A stretch of DNA of 64,000 nt from Bufo bufo (Eukaryota; Chordata; Amphibia; Anura; Bufonidae), in the NCBI RefSeq assembly GCF_905171765.1, contig NC_053389.1, positions 744,807,146 through 744,871,145 of the forward strand. The letters run 5' to 3'. Below, in pieces: positions 33,590 to 43,936 of this stretch. Under the pieces are notes generated by a model that was not told where the DNA came from, ran no database searches, and saw only the letters and a program-made list of their open reading frames with translations. The first letter of the stretch is position 1; each line of letters opens with the position of its first letter. Both the position numbers and the translations under genes were made by a program.

Positions 33590-34380
33590 AGGGCTCTGGT
33601 TCTGGATGGGGGGAGGAGACCAAGGACGACATTCTCCTTGGCGATGAGCAGGAGCCAGGGCGATCCACTGCTTCCAATTTAGTGCAAATGGGGGCATTCA
33701 TGCTCCAGTGTTTGAAGAGGGACCCCCGTATAAATAGCATAAAGGGCAAGAACCAGTACTGGGTGGCAATGTACTTAGACCCCCGGTACAAACACAAAAT
33801 GGCAGACATGTTACCATCAGCACAGAAGGCTGGCAGAATGGAGCATTTCCAGGCCTTGCTTCGAGAGATCCTGCATTCTGCTGTTGCGGGCGCTGGCAGA
33901 GGAATTTCCACCCACGGAGAAACAGTTGCAAGTACCAATCCTACTGCGCATGCAAGAAGAGGGCGGTTTGAAGATGTGTTGGTCACTTCGGATATGAGAT
34001 CATTCTTTCAGCCAACCCATCGACAGCCGCTCTTTGGATACAGCCTCAGGGAGCGCCTAGACCGATAAGTGTCCGACTGCATTGGGTTAACGGCCGATGT
34101 GGACTCTCTGAGAAGCACCTTGACTACTGGGTGTGCAGGCTTGACCTGTGGCCAGAGCTGGCACGATTTGCCATGGAACTCTTGGCTTGCCCCTTGTCGA
34201 GTGTCCTGTCCGAAAGGACGTTCAGCACAGCAGGGGTGATCGTGACCGATAAGCGCACTTGCCTAGCTCACGACAATGTGGACTACCTCACATTTCTAAA
34301 AAATGAATGAGGCATGGATCTCGGAGGAATTTAACACCTGTGACGACCACAATTTATTGAATTTCCTCATGCCAACCCAC
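33590..34380 (+). pseudogene. hAT transposase C-terminal remnant (A2)
   Basis: The frame from GSGWGEETKDDILLGDEQ includes YWVAMYLDPRYKHKMADMLP (LDPRYK motif) and runs to RLRDR-like sequence and a stop at 34068. The dimerization block resumes in another frame: LACPLSSVLSERTFSTAGVI, then DYLTFLK and the EEFNTCDDH end near 34350. About 250 residues of a normally ~600-residue protein remain. It shows the uninterrupted form of the site where copy A1 carries a Tc1-like insertion. Confidence 0.8.
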
Positions 34381-34439
34381 TCATATCCGCCACCACCCAG
34401 AACAAAGAATGGTCCCTGTCTTATGTAAATACAGCGGCA

Positions 34440-35750
34440 TAAAAGGCCTTTTCTGTCTGGTGAATTCCTAATATTTGGGACCTCGGATGAATTCAACTCC
34501 TGTGACAACCACGTGTTATCGAATTTCAACTATTATAATTTTTTTTTTTTTCAAGAGGGGGGATTTCTTTAGCCATGTTTTTAATCCAATTTTATATTTT
34601 TTGTTCTTTTAAACATATGTATTTGACATGTATTTGTACTGGCCTGCAGTTAAATTGATATCCAATGACCGTCTAATATACCTCCAGTAACATAATCACT
34701 TGATGCTTTCTGTCCCGTGAATAAATAATTTTTGGGACCTGTATTCCACTGGCCAACAGTAAAATTGATATTCAATGACTGTCTAATATACCTCCAGCCA
34801 CATAATCATTTGATGTTTTCTGTCCAGTGAATAAATAATTTTTAGGGCCTGTAGTCTACTGGCCTGCAGTAAAATTGATATCCATTGACCGTCTAATATA
34901 CCTCCGGCCACATAATCACTTGATCTTTTATTTATGGTGAATGCATAATTTTTGAGGCCTGTAATCTAACTGGCCAACAGTAAAATTGTTTTACGGTGAC
35001 CGCCTAATGTACCTCCAGCCACATTATAAATTATTCTTGTCTGTACGGTGAATAAATAATTTTTGGGGCCTGTAGTCCACTGGCCCGCAGTAAAATTGAT
35101 ATCCATTGACCATCTAATATACCTCCAGCCACATAATCACTTGATCTTTTATGTACGGTGAATGCATAATTTTTGGGACCTGTAATCTAACTGGCTAACA
35201 GTAAAATTGTTATACTGTGACCGCCTAATGTACCTCCAGCCACATTATCAATTATTCTTGACTGTACGGTGAATGAATAATTTTTGGGGTCTGTAGTCCA
35301 CTGGCCTGCAGTAAAATTGATATCCATTGACCGTCTAATATACCTCCAGCCACATAATCACTTGATCTTTTCTGTACGATGAATGCATAATTTTTGGGGC
35401 CTGTAATCTAACTGGCCAACATTAAAATTGTTATACTGTGACCGCCTAATGTACCTCCAGCCACATTATCAATTGTTCTTTTCTGTACAGTAAATGAATA
35501 ATTTTTGGGGTCTGTAGTCCACTGGCCTGCAGTAAAATTGATATCCATTGACCGTCTAATATACCTCCAGCCACATAATCACTTGATCTTTTCTGTACGG
35601 TGAATGCCTAATTGTTGGGGCCTCGGAGGAATTCAACACCTGTGACGACTATGTGTTATCGAATTTTACCTATTATCATTTGGGGTTTATTCAAGAGGGG
35701 GGATTTCATTAGCCATGTTTTTAATAAAATTTAATATTTTTAGTTCTTTT
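34440..35750. repeat. hAT-A subterminal tandem repeats, unit ~109 bp
   Basis: About 11-12 units, each with GGCCTGCAGTAAAATTGATA, then CCATTGACCGTCTAATATAC, CTCCAGCCACATAATCACTT, and ATGCATAATTTTTGGGGCCT. Two unit types (GGCCTGCAG and TGGCCAACAG) alternate in the later part, giving a ~215-bp period. The array resumes after the MITE at 37075-37320. Confidence 0.9.
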
Positions 35751-35943
35751 AAACATACCGTATTTTTCTCCCCATAAGACGCACCCCCCCAAAAGTGCGT
35801 CTTATGGGGCGAATTCTGCCATTTTTACATCGCTAACGCTGATACATCACAGCGCAGCGATGTATCAGCGGGGAGGGAGGAGGGGCTGGAGGCCGGCAAA
35901 TCACGACAGGGCCCGGTGCAGTCACTGTACTCTTACACCGTGC

Positions 35944-36297
35944 GCCGCCACTCACAGCAGTATACATATCTAAACAGTAATCCTTAACCTCGAGTAAATT
36001 TAACTTTAAAGCAGCACTATCCTGTTTACTACCTTACAATCAAGTTCTGGTAAGACGCAGAGCGGGCGGCAGCATAACGTCACTCACTCACGTCACGCGC
36101 CTGCTCCTCCCACTTTATGAATGAAGCAGGCAGAGCAGGCGCGTGACGTGAGTGAGTGACGTTACGCTTTCGGCCGCTCTGCCTGCTACTGGAGATTGAT
36201 TGTAAGGTAATAAACAGGATAGTGCTGCTTTAAAGTTAAAGTTGCCATACTCGAGGTTAAGGATTACTGTTTAGATCTGAATACTGCTGTGAGCGGC
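35944..36297. repeat. Long palindrome, arms ~175 bp
   Basis: CTCACAGCAGTATACATATC at the left matches, in reverse, GATCTGAATACTGCTGTGAG at the right. Inner blocks such as CAGTAATCCTTAACCTCGAG / CTCGAGGTTAAGGATTACTG and GACGTGAGTGAGTGACGTTA with its complement show symmetry almost to the centre near 36118. The arms differ by several substitutions and short indels. Confidence 0.88.
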
Positions 36298-36309
36298 TCG
36301 GACTCGGTG

Positions 36310-36950
36310 TATTGGGGGATCCCCCCATAACAGTGTCATCCACAGATCCCCCTCCAGATAACAGTGTCATCCAAAGATCCCCCTCCCCATAACAGTGTTA
36401 TCCACAGATCCCCCTCCAATAACAGTTTTACCCCCTCCTCATAACAGTGTCATCCACAGATCCCCCATAACAGTGTCATCCACAGATCCTCTCCATAACA
36501 GTGTCATCCACAGATCCCCCCAATAACAGTGCCATCCTCAGATCCCCCCAATAACAGTGCCATCCACAGATCCCCCATAACAGTGTCATCCACAGATCCC
36601 CCCATAACAGTGCAACCCCCTCCTCATAACAGTGCCATCCACAGGTCCACCATAACACTGCCATCCACAGATCCCCCATAACAGTGCCATCCACAGATCC
36701 CCCATAACAGTGCCATTCACAGATCCCCTCCATAACAGTGTCATCAACAGATCCCCTCCATAATAGTGTCATCCACAGGTCCCATCCATAACAGTGTCAT
36801 CCACAGATCCCCCATAACAGTGCCATCCACAGATCCCCCATAAGAGTGTCATCCACAGATGCCCCCATAACAGTGTCATCCACAGATCCCCTCTATAACA
36901 GTGTCATCCACAGATCCTTGATAATAGTGTCATCCACAGACCACCATTAG
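36310..36950. repeat. 27-bp minisatellite
   Basis: About 23 degenerate units of CCCCATAACAGTGTCATCCA followed by CAGATCC, within the TA-flanked MITE. A ~98-codon minus-strand frame here is an artefact of the repeat. Confidence 0.9.
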
Positions 36951-37464
36951 TTAAAACCCACCAAAAGCACACCTTTTGGTTCAAAAATCATTTTTTTCTT
37001 ATTTTCCTCCTCAAAAACCTAGGTGCGTCTTATGGGCAGGTGCGTTTTATAGGGCGAAAAATACGTGTATATGTATTTGACATTTATTTGTACTGGCCTG
37101 CAGTAAAATTGATATCCAATGACCGTCTAATATACCTCCAGCCACATAATCCCTTGTTCTTTTCTGTACTTTTAATGAATAATTTTTGGGGCCTGTACTC
37201 CACTGGCCTGAAATAAAATTTTATCCAATGACCGTCTAATATACCTCCAGCCACATAATCACTTGATGTTTTCTGTCCGGTGAATGCCTAATGTTTGGGG
37301 CCTGTACTCCGGTGGGGCCTAAAATAAAAATTTTCTAGGCTTCGGCAGGCCACATTTTTGACAGTTTCCCTTTAAGACGCATAAAAATGGCCTCTGTTTA
37401 AAATACATATTTTTGTGGGAATTTTTGACATTGATCCCCCTCTGGTATGTCACTGTCCATGTTG

Positions 37465-37768
37465 TGAGATGGTTGTTTTTCTCGGCCTCCGTTCCATTTT
37501 TTTTGCGGATAGGATTCATTTCAATGGGTCAGCCAAAAAATGCTGATAGTTCATCCGTTTGTGTTCCGCGTCTGTTGTCCGTGTTTCCCTTCAGCAAAAA
37601 AAATAGTGCATGTCCTACTTTTTTTAAATTTGTGGACAAGGATAGGCATTTATTACAAGGGATCTGTGAAAAAAAACGGATCCTCCAAAAAAACGGATGC
37701 CGCATCCGTTTATTTTAGCGGATGCACAATTTGCGGATGCAAAAAACAACTGTCGTGTGCCTGAGGCC
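37465..37768. mobile_element. MITE of the CGGATCC family in hAT A2
   Basis: Compared with copy A1 (15555-15600, ACTGTCCATGTTGTGGGACT then AAGTATTTGGTGGCTGCAAA), copy A2 has about 300 extra bases between TGTCCATGTTGTGAG and AAGTATTTAGTGGCTGC. The insert carries TTTGCGGATAGGATTCATTT and ends GTCGTGTGCCTGAGGCC before TAA, like the Harbinger-type MITEs at 59237-59786. Exact edges are uncertain by several bases. Confidence 0.75.
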
Positions 37769-38153
37769 TAAGTATTTAGTGGCTGCAATAATGACCTGAA
37801 GGTTTTTCAGGTTCACCTGCCATTAAAGTGAATGAGGCCCGCTGCAAACTTGCAGTTCGCGAACATTTGATCGCGTTAGCTAATCGTCCCGGCCGATGTT
37901 CGTCCATCACTAGTGACCATCAGGTAGACACAGTGGCGTAGCGTGGGGGAAGCCGGCCGTGCGGTTGCCCCAGGCACCAAATTGCCAGGCAGCAGGGATT
38001 TCAATGAGGGCCACGGAAGCCTATGGCTCCCGTGTCCTCCGTTATGCCTCATAGGCTTCAGGCCACTAGGCCTGAAGCCTATGAGGCAGTGGAGCAACGC
38101 AGGACTCGGTCACGATTACCTTACTGTGACCTCCTGCATCGGATCTCGCGAGA

Positions 38154-38163
38154 TGATGCGATG
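38154..38163. promoter_or_regulatory. TCTCGCGAGA motif in hAT-D
   Basis: An exact copy of the 10-mer lies 223 bp inside the left terminus of the 14-kb hAT, in a CpG-containing stretch. Function is inference. Confidence 0.45.
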
Positions 38164-38359
38164 AAGCGGCTCTTAAAGGCACAGTGAGGCGTTCATGACC
38201 GCCTGCGCCGGAACACCACAAGCTGTGATGGAGAGAGGTAAGTATATATATATTTTTTTTTATGTATGTACTCTACCCTTATTGCAGAGGTACTCGGGGC
38301 ACTATGGGGGTGGGGGAGGAGCAGAGAGAGGAGGACCACCGAGGACATCATACTAATAA

Positions 38360-38666
38360 GAGCGGCCAATATATTAATAACAAAGAGGGGCCAATACATT
38401 AATAATAAATAGGAGGACATTATACTAATAATAAAGAGGGGGACATTATATTAAAAATAAAGAGGGGGCCATTATATTAAAAATAAAGAGGGGCCATTAT
38501 ATTAAAAATAAAGTGGGGGCCATTATATTAATAATAAAGAGGGGGCCATTATATTAATAATAAAGAGGGGGCCATTATATTAATAATAAAGAGGGGCCAT
38601 TATATTAATAATACAGAGGGGGTCATTAATATTAATAATACAGAGGGGGTCATTAATATTATTATT

Positions 38667-38707
<41 letters not shown>

Positions 38708-38930
38708 AAAGGAGGCCATTATTATAATACAGAGGGGGTCATTATATTAATAATAAAGAGGGGGCCATTATATTAATAATACAGAGGGAGTCATTAATAT
38801 TAATGCAAATAATACAGAGGGGGCCATTATAATAATACAGAGGGAGTCATTAATATTAATAATACGGTAATACTAATACAGAGAGGACCATTATAATATA
38901 ATGGGGAAATAATATTATGGGGAATGGGGG
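38360..38930. repeat. Minisatellite with ATTATTAATAATA-type units
   Basis: About 18 units of roughly 28-31 bp (AAAGAGGGGGCCATTATATT then AATAAT), with a pure (AAT/ATT)n microsatellite at 38658-38705. It belongs to the body of hAT-D. Confidence 0.9.
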
Positions 38931-39112
38931 ACTATCTGTATGGCTCTAGCACAGTATTAGGGGGCAGCAGGATGACAGTGTTGAGACACCAGGAAGGAGA
39001 GGATAATAGTAAAGTGAGGAACCCAAAAAAAATTCTGTAAAACTCTGCAGAGACGAGAAGCGGCTGAAAGAAGGTATCATGGCGGTCTTATCTCTGAATT
39101 AAGACGTTGAGG

Positions 39113-39310
39113 AAAATTATGGGATTTTACTAGTATATGACGTAAAGTCATGATTTTATGAAAGACACGGAGGCGAGTATTGCTATAACTTCCTTTACTG
39201 ACAACCACAGCAGCAAAGAAAAAATTAAGATATTAACATATTGCCATAGCAACTGTCCCTCCCCACACAGTAGACCCTATATAATGTCCATCAGTCTTCA
39301 TAACTTCCTC
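39113..39310. repeat. DIRS left inverted terminal repeat
   Basis: It begins at AAAATTATGGGATTTTACTA (shared with the internal complementary region) and continues through GACACGGAGGCGAGTATTGC into the ~150-bp block that is inverted at 44650-44800. Confidence 0.9.
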
Positions 39311-39683
39311 TTTCTTGGCGAATGCCACCTCTATCAGAACGACTCCTGGAACCCTCACACGGAGACCTCAGGAAAACTGCGAACCCGCAGATTCGGAAAA
39401 CTGGAGAGAGACCACAACCACATCCTTCCTTGGAACCGAAGGTCAACAAAGGAGTCCTCCTGCAAACGGAACTGCCGAACTGGAACGGGCAGAAGACACC
39501 CCATAGGAACACCTGGATGTACATCATCATTCTATTCAACCTGCAAGAGAATAAAATTGCATGAAAGGAAATGTTCCATCCAAATTAAAATCCGCCACCT
39601 GTAAATCAATCAAATGACATCAACATGAATCATTCAAAATGACACAGTACAACCCAAATAAGCAATGAGCAATAATCCAAGGG

Positions 39684-39790
39684 AGGGAAAATACTCGCCT
39701 CCGTGTCTTTCATAAAATCATGACTTTACGTCATATACTAGTAAAATCCCATAATTTTATTCCAAGACACGGAGGCTTCCTATTGCAAGT
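39684..39790. repeat. DIRS internal complementary region
   Basis: The first part (to about 39760) is the complement of 39113-39185 and the second (39755-39787) the complement of 44782-44809. The join therefore reproduces a fused pair of element ends. This is diagnostic of DIRS replication by a circle. Confidence 0.92.
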
Positions 39791-42700
39791 TCAAAGCTGC
39801 ACAACCACGGAAGAAAAAACATGAGGAGCAGGGCGAAAGTAAAATTCCTTAAAAGTCGAAACTCGAGACCAGTCGGCGATCTTCATAATGTCCTCCAAAC
39901 GAGCTCCCGACACCAACATAGAGGTGGAAGCAGCGCTCCTAGTGGAATGAGCGGTGAATACCGAGGTATCCACCCCTGCCAAAGACATACACCACTTGAC
40001 CCAACGAGCCAGTGTGGGAGTAGCCACCGGAGCAAAAGGACGCCGATAGGAGAGAAATAATTGAAAACTTTCAGGCGACCTATGCCCAGAGGTACGAGCT
40101 TCGTACTCTTGGAGACAAGCAACCGGACAAAGGTTAGGAATGGACGGAAAACTGGGATAAGATACAGAACGAATGTGGGTTTTGGTACGGCGAGAAATAT
40201 TGAAAGTTACCCCATCCGGGGAAAAAGACCTGGCATCGACATCCAATGCCCTGACATCAGAAACCCTCTTGCAAGATACAAGGCAAAAGAGGGTAACCAA
40301 CTTGGCAGAGAGCTGGCGAAGAGAAAGCAGAGAGTTAGACGGCCAAGCCGTGAAAAGATCCAAAACCAAGGAAACATCCCAGGTGGAAGAAAAACGCGGC
40401 CGAGGAGGCCGCGACAAACGTGAACCCTTGAGAAGGCGACAAACTAGAGGATGTTGCCTGGCAGGCCGACCCTCAAAACCCAGATGGAAAGAAGAAATTG
40501 CGGAGCGAAAAAGGTTGATGGTGCGGTACGCCTTACCTTCCTCGAATAAAGAAGTTAAAAACTCTAGAACGTCTGAAACGGGAGCTGAGCGGGGATCCAA
40601 ACTCCGTGCGACGCACCAACTAGTCCATGATCCCCAGGCCGCTCTATAGGCCCTTCTGGTGCCAGGAGCCCACGACTGTTCCATGAGTCTTCTAGCAGCG
40701 TCCGAAAGTTCCTCGCCCTGTCCGAAACGCCTGATATTCTGCAAGCCAGCAGACGGAGAGATCCCTCCAGCAATAGCGGGTGTTGTGCGCCTCCGGCGTC
40801 TAAGAGAAGCTCTGGCAGGTCCGGCAGGAACAACGGTGGTAAGATGAGAAGGTCCAGCAGGTGAGGGAACCATGACTGAGAGGTCCAGAACGGCACAATC
40901 AACACTAACTCTGCATGTTGCCAGCGCACCTGGGTCAGGACCCGTGGGATCATCGCAAACGGTGGATATGCGTAGAGTAGAAGTCCGTGCCAATCCTACA
41001 GGAACGCGTCCACAGCCTCTGCGTCTGGATCCGGGCGCCAACTGAAGAAACGCGGCAACTGAGTATTCAGCCGAGACGCAAACAGGTCGATACAGAACGG
41101 ACCCCAGAGGGAGGAGATGTGAGAGAACACCCGACCATCTAACTTCTAGTCGCTGCCATCCCTGAGATACCGAGAGTTCCAGTCCGCTTGGATGTTCTGC
41201 AGACCAGGGAGATACTCTGCCACCACCGTCACCTGTTGATTGAGACAGAAGGACCAGAACTCCTTGGCCAAGTGAGATAACATGCTCGAATGGGTACCTC
41301 CCATGGAGTTGACATATCGGACAGCCGACACGTTGTCCATGCATAGGCGAATGCAGGCGCTGGCATTGTGCTTGGCAAAACTGCGGATGGCAAAAGATCC
41401 GGCCAGGAGCTCCAGGGCGTTGATATGGAGTGAAGCTTCCTCCTGAGACCAGGGACCTCCAGTGGGCCCCCAACCCGAGAAGGCTGGCGTCGGAGTCGAT
41501 GGTGAAATCCGGACGAGGACCGCAAATCGCCTTCCCATTCCATGCCTGAAGGTTCGAGATCCACCAACGTAACTCGTCCCGAGTCTCGGGATCCAGCGAG
41601 ATCATATCCGCGTACGAAGCCCCGGTCTGTAGGTGCGCGTGCTTCAAGCACTGAAGAGCCCGGTAATGGACGAGGAGAGGAGTCCTATGATCCGTGCCAG
41701 GTGACGAAGTGTAATCCGTTGAGCGGTCAGCGTCTTGCGTAGCTCCTTGCGTATGGACCGGAGCTTCGCCAGAGGGAGGCTGAGAGTTTCCGAGACGGAA
41801 TCCACCGAAAAACCGAGGAATTCCATAACTCTGGATGGGTCCAGTGATGACTTCTCGTAGTTGATGAGGAAACCTAGACGGGATAGGAGGTTCATAGTTA
41901 CCTGTAACTGCGAGCGGAGAACAGCGGGGTCCTGGGCCATAAGAAGGAGGTCGTCCAGGTAGATGATCAACCTGATCCCGCGACTGCGGAGCAAAGCTAC
42001 CACTGGGCACATGACCTTGGTGAAGCACCAGGGGGCCGAAGACAGACCGAAGGGAAGGCAAGTGAAACGCCAAACCTGATCTTTCCACAGGAAACTGAGG
42101 AGATCCCTGGATGACCTCGAGACCGGGACAGTGAGATAGGCATCCTTCAGATCTAACTTCACCATCCAATCCCTGAGTAGGTGAATACCCTCCATTTTGA
42201 AGTGCCTGTAACGAACGAACCTGTTTAGCGGTTTGAGGTTTATGACGGGGCGCATCTGCCCCCCTTTCTTTCGTACCAAGAAAATACTGCTGAGCAGACC
42301 TACCGAAGGGTAAGGCACCAACTCGATTGCGCCCTTGAGAAAGAGGTCTGAGAGTTCCTTGTCTATGGCCAGTGACGCAGGCCCGGACGTTGGAATGGGA
42401 GGGGGAGCAGGGAGATGATAAGGGGACTGAACCAGTTCTATCTGGAAACCCTGGATAGTGGCTAACACCCAGCCGTCCGACGTGATTGATTCCCAAGCAT
42501 GAGAAAAAAGTCGGAGTCTGCCCCCTACACGAACTGGAAAAGAAAGAAGACGAGGAACACTTACCAAGGGGACGACGGAACCCGGAGTTTCCTCTGAACG
42601 GTCTTCGGCTAGGAGCACCTCGGGATGGGAAGAAACTCTGTGAAGGCCTTGCGTCCTGGAAGGAGGATCGTTGATTAAAGGGTCTTTGACCATAGGAGCC

Positions 42701-42946
42701 TCTGCCCGAGCCTCGAGCATGGAAGGAGGAGCGGCCGGCAGAGCGGCCCCTGAAGTTGCCGGCCCTTGAGGAAAAACGGCCCTGGAATACCTTCCTCATG
42801 GAAGATTGAGCCTTGTCAAGGGCCGTAAAGGCTCCGACAAATTTTCCCATGTCCTTAATAAATGAATCCCCAAACAGGAGACCCTGAGCATCACTTCCAG
42901 CCTCAGTGAGGGACAAATTCACTAATTTGGGCTCAATTTTAAACAA
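39791..42946 (-). CDS. DIRS long frame: gag tail through to tyrosine recombinase
   Basis: One open frame of 1051 codons. Its first ~130 residues are a gag tail rich in RG/RS (GNFRGRSAGRSSFHARGSGR). The middle overlaps the reverse transcriptase, which is in another frame; about 60 codons near 41470-41655 read true RNase H sequence (DFTIDSDASLLGLGAHW), because the RT frame has shifted there. The last ~330 residues are the tyrosine recombinase: an SAM-like start (SWAPGTRRAYRAAWGSWTSW), CKRVSDVRAL (Arg), TAHSTRSAAST (HxxR), ADWSRVSTFKEFYF (Trp, Tyr). All catalytic residues are present. It integrates the circular DNA. Confidence 0.85.
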   Translation of the reverse strand: MFKIEPKLVNLSLTEAGSDAQGLLFGDSFIKDMGKFVGAFTALDKAQSSMRKVFQGRFSSRAGNFRGRSAGRSSFHARGSGRGSYGQRPFNQRSSFQDARPSQSFFPSRGAPSRRPFRGNSGFRRPLGKCSSSSFFSSSCRGQTPTFFSCLGINHVGRLGVSHYPGFPDRTGSVPLSSPCSPSHSNVRACVTGHRQGTLRPLSQGRNRVGALPFGRSAQQYFLGTKERGADAPRHKPQTAKQVRSLQALQNGGYSPTQGLDGEVRSEGCLSHCPGLEVIQGSPQFPVERSGLAFHLPSLRSVFGPLVLHQGHVPSGSFAPQSRDQVDHLPGRPPSYGPGPRCSPLAVTGNYEPPIPSRFPHQLREVITGPIQSYGIPRFFGGFRLGNSQPPSGEAPVHTQGATQDADRSTDYTSSPGTDHRTPLLVHYRALQCLKHAHLQTGASYADMISLDPETRDELRWWISNLQAWNGKAICGPRPDFTIDSDASLLGLGAHWRSLVSGGSFTPYQRPGAPGRIFCHPQFCQAQCQRLHSPMHGQRVGCPICQLHGRYPFEHVISLGQGVLVLLSQSTGDGGGRVSPWSAEHPSGLELSVSQGWQRLEVRWSGVLSHLLPLGSVLYRPVCVSAEYSVAAFLQLAPGSRRRGCGRVPVGLARTSTLRISTVCDDPTGPDPGALATCRVSVDCAVLDLSVMVPSPAGPSHLTTVVPAGPARASLRRRRRTTPAIAGGISPSAGLQNIRRFGQGEELSDAARRLMEQSWAPGTRRAYRAAWGSWTSWCVARSLDPRSAPVSDVLEFLTSLFEEGKAYRTINLFRSAISSFHLGFEGRPARQHPLVCRLLKGSRLSRPPRPRFSSTWDVSLVLDLFTAWPSNSLLSLRQLSAKLVTLFCLVSCKRVSDVRALDVDARSFSPDGVTFNISRRTKTHIRSVSYPSFPSIPNLCPVACLQEYEARTSGHRSPESFQLFLSYRRPFAPVATPTLARWVKWCMSLAGVDTSVFTAHSTRSAASTSMLVSGARLEDIMKIADWSRVSTFKEFYFRPAPHVFSSVVVQL
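40564..42720 (-). pseudogene. DIRS reverse transcriptase / RNase H / C-terminal domain
   Basis: In the frame overlapping the recombinase, 41644-42720 carries the reverse transcriptase: IFLVRKKGGQMRPVINLKPL, LDLKDAYLTVPV, CLPFGLSSAPWCFTKV and the catalytic YLDD in RLIIYLDDLLLM. RNase H continues at 41146-41538 (EEASLHINALELL, CMDNVSAVRYVNSMGG, NIQADWNSRY). A C-terminal part with YPPFAMIPRVL follows to 40564; in DIRS elements this region includes a methyltransferase-like domain. Frameshifts near 41655 and 41540 and two TAG stops near 41143 and 40995 inactivate it. Confidence 0.9.
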
Positions 42947-43009
42947 AATAGCCTTACGGCGTTCAATAGACAGGGAACTGTTGACGTTGCCTGCTATACA
43001 GATGGCCCT

Positions 43010-43936
43010 TTAGATCCACCCACGGAGTTCCTCCGGATCCACTGATGTGTTGGACTCTCTGGCTATCTCCGCCATGTCAAAGATCTTGGCCAGTGGGCCG
43101 AAAACGTCCAGGAGTTTGTCCTGGCATGCTTTTAAGGCCGATTCTAGGCCCTTTCTGGGGTTCCACCCAGACTTAGATAAGAATTGGATCATTTTTGGAT
43201 CCACTGACGGGGTCTCACAAACCTTATTCGCCACAATGGGTCTAGGGCATTCTGCTTTCATCTTATTGCGAGCCTCTTTAGATAGAGGGCAACGCACCCA
43301 AGCCTCTAGGTATTGTGCCACATGGTCAAGGGGAAGCCATTCGGAAGATCTAGGGTGGTGGAGATTGTCGGGGTCAAAAAGGGGATCTCCAAGGGGGTCG
43401 GTTAGGACGCCCGAAGGACCCTGTATAACGTCCGAGGACGAAGCGCCCAGAGGCGTAGAGGTAGGAGCCGAAACCAAGTCGGCAGGGGCAGAATCGGACA
43501 TCTCGTCCTCAGGGAAAACCATGTCCTCAAATCTCACCTCCTCATCAGAGTCGACCTCAGAGTCGATCTCAGTTTCAGGGTGCGTTCTCGCACACTTCCA
43601 ATTCCGCGCCCGTTCTGCCCGGCGGGATGAGGCTCTTTTGAGCGATAACACGCTCTCTTGGGTGGCATTGGTCTCACCAATCAAAGTGGTTCTGGAGGCG
43701 TGAGGTACAGGTATTTCAGCTTGTATTGTGTCACTAGAGACACCAGGGCGTGCTGAGAGGGCATCGGAGATGGACCTGGTTAGGGTATTGGTAACGGTCC
43801 CCATAGCAGCCATATTGGCTTCAGACACTGACCGCTGAAAGGCTTCCGCAGAGAATGCGGTGCCAGCGGCTGCAGGAGCAGGAGAAGAGACCTGCGCATC
43901 TCTCCCTGTCTCTGAGGGATGCCCAGTATAAGACAT
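43010..43936 (-). pseudogene. DIRS gag, N-terminal part ending at a premature stop
   Basis: The start is taken at ATG 43934-43936 (MSYTGHPSETGRDAQVSSPA); the frame is open upstream to 44023. The protein has an alanine/serine-rich N-terminus, an acidic stretch (DSEVDSDEEVRFEDMVFPED) and a conserved C-terminal block with WVRCPLSKEARNKMKAECPR. TAA at 43010-43012 ends it, but the same frame continues into the long frame at 42946, so gag is split by one stop, probably a former CAA. Gag would package the element RNA. Confidence 0.85.

Larger units (their letters stand above)
35758..37069. mobile_element. TA-flanked MITE with CCGTATTTTT ends (1312 bp)
   Basis: Left CCGTATTTTTCTCCCCATAA and right ...ATAGGGCGAAAAATACG are inverted ends, each with a nearby GTGCGTCTTATGGG block. 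The unoccupied site is present in the same array near 34613 (AAACATATGTATTTGACATG), which shows that a TA was duplicated. The interior holds a long palindrome (35944-36297) and a 27-bp minisatellite. No coding capacity; superfamily not certain. Confidence 0.85.
33560..37912 (+). mobile_element. hAT family A, copy 2 (A2), with two MITE insertions
   Basis: The transposase C-terminal remnant (33590-34380) is followed by the long ~109-bp subterminal array (34440-35750, 37075-37320) and the 3' terminus ...CCGATGTTCGTCCATCACTA at 37912, the reverse of TAGTGATGGACGAACATCGG. Insertions: a TA-flanked MITE (35758-37069) and a CGGATCC-type MITE (about 37465-37768). The 5' half, with BED finger and first catalytic Asp, is absent. 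The left end was not found. Confidence 0.8.

Noticed and set aside
36476..36772. 98-codon minus-strand frame rich in Trp and Gly
   Set aside because: It is the 27-bp minisatellite read in one frame.
40061..43703. Plus-strand frames of 120-218 codons opposite the DIRS genes
   Set aside because: They are shadows of GC-rich coding sequence on the minus strand, without domains of their own.
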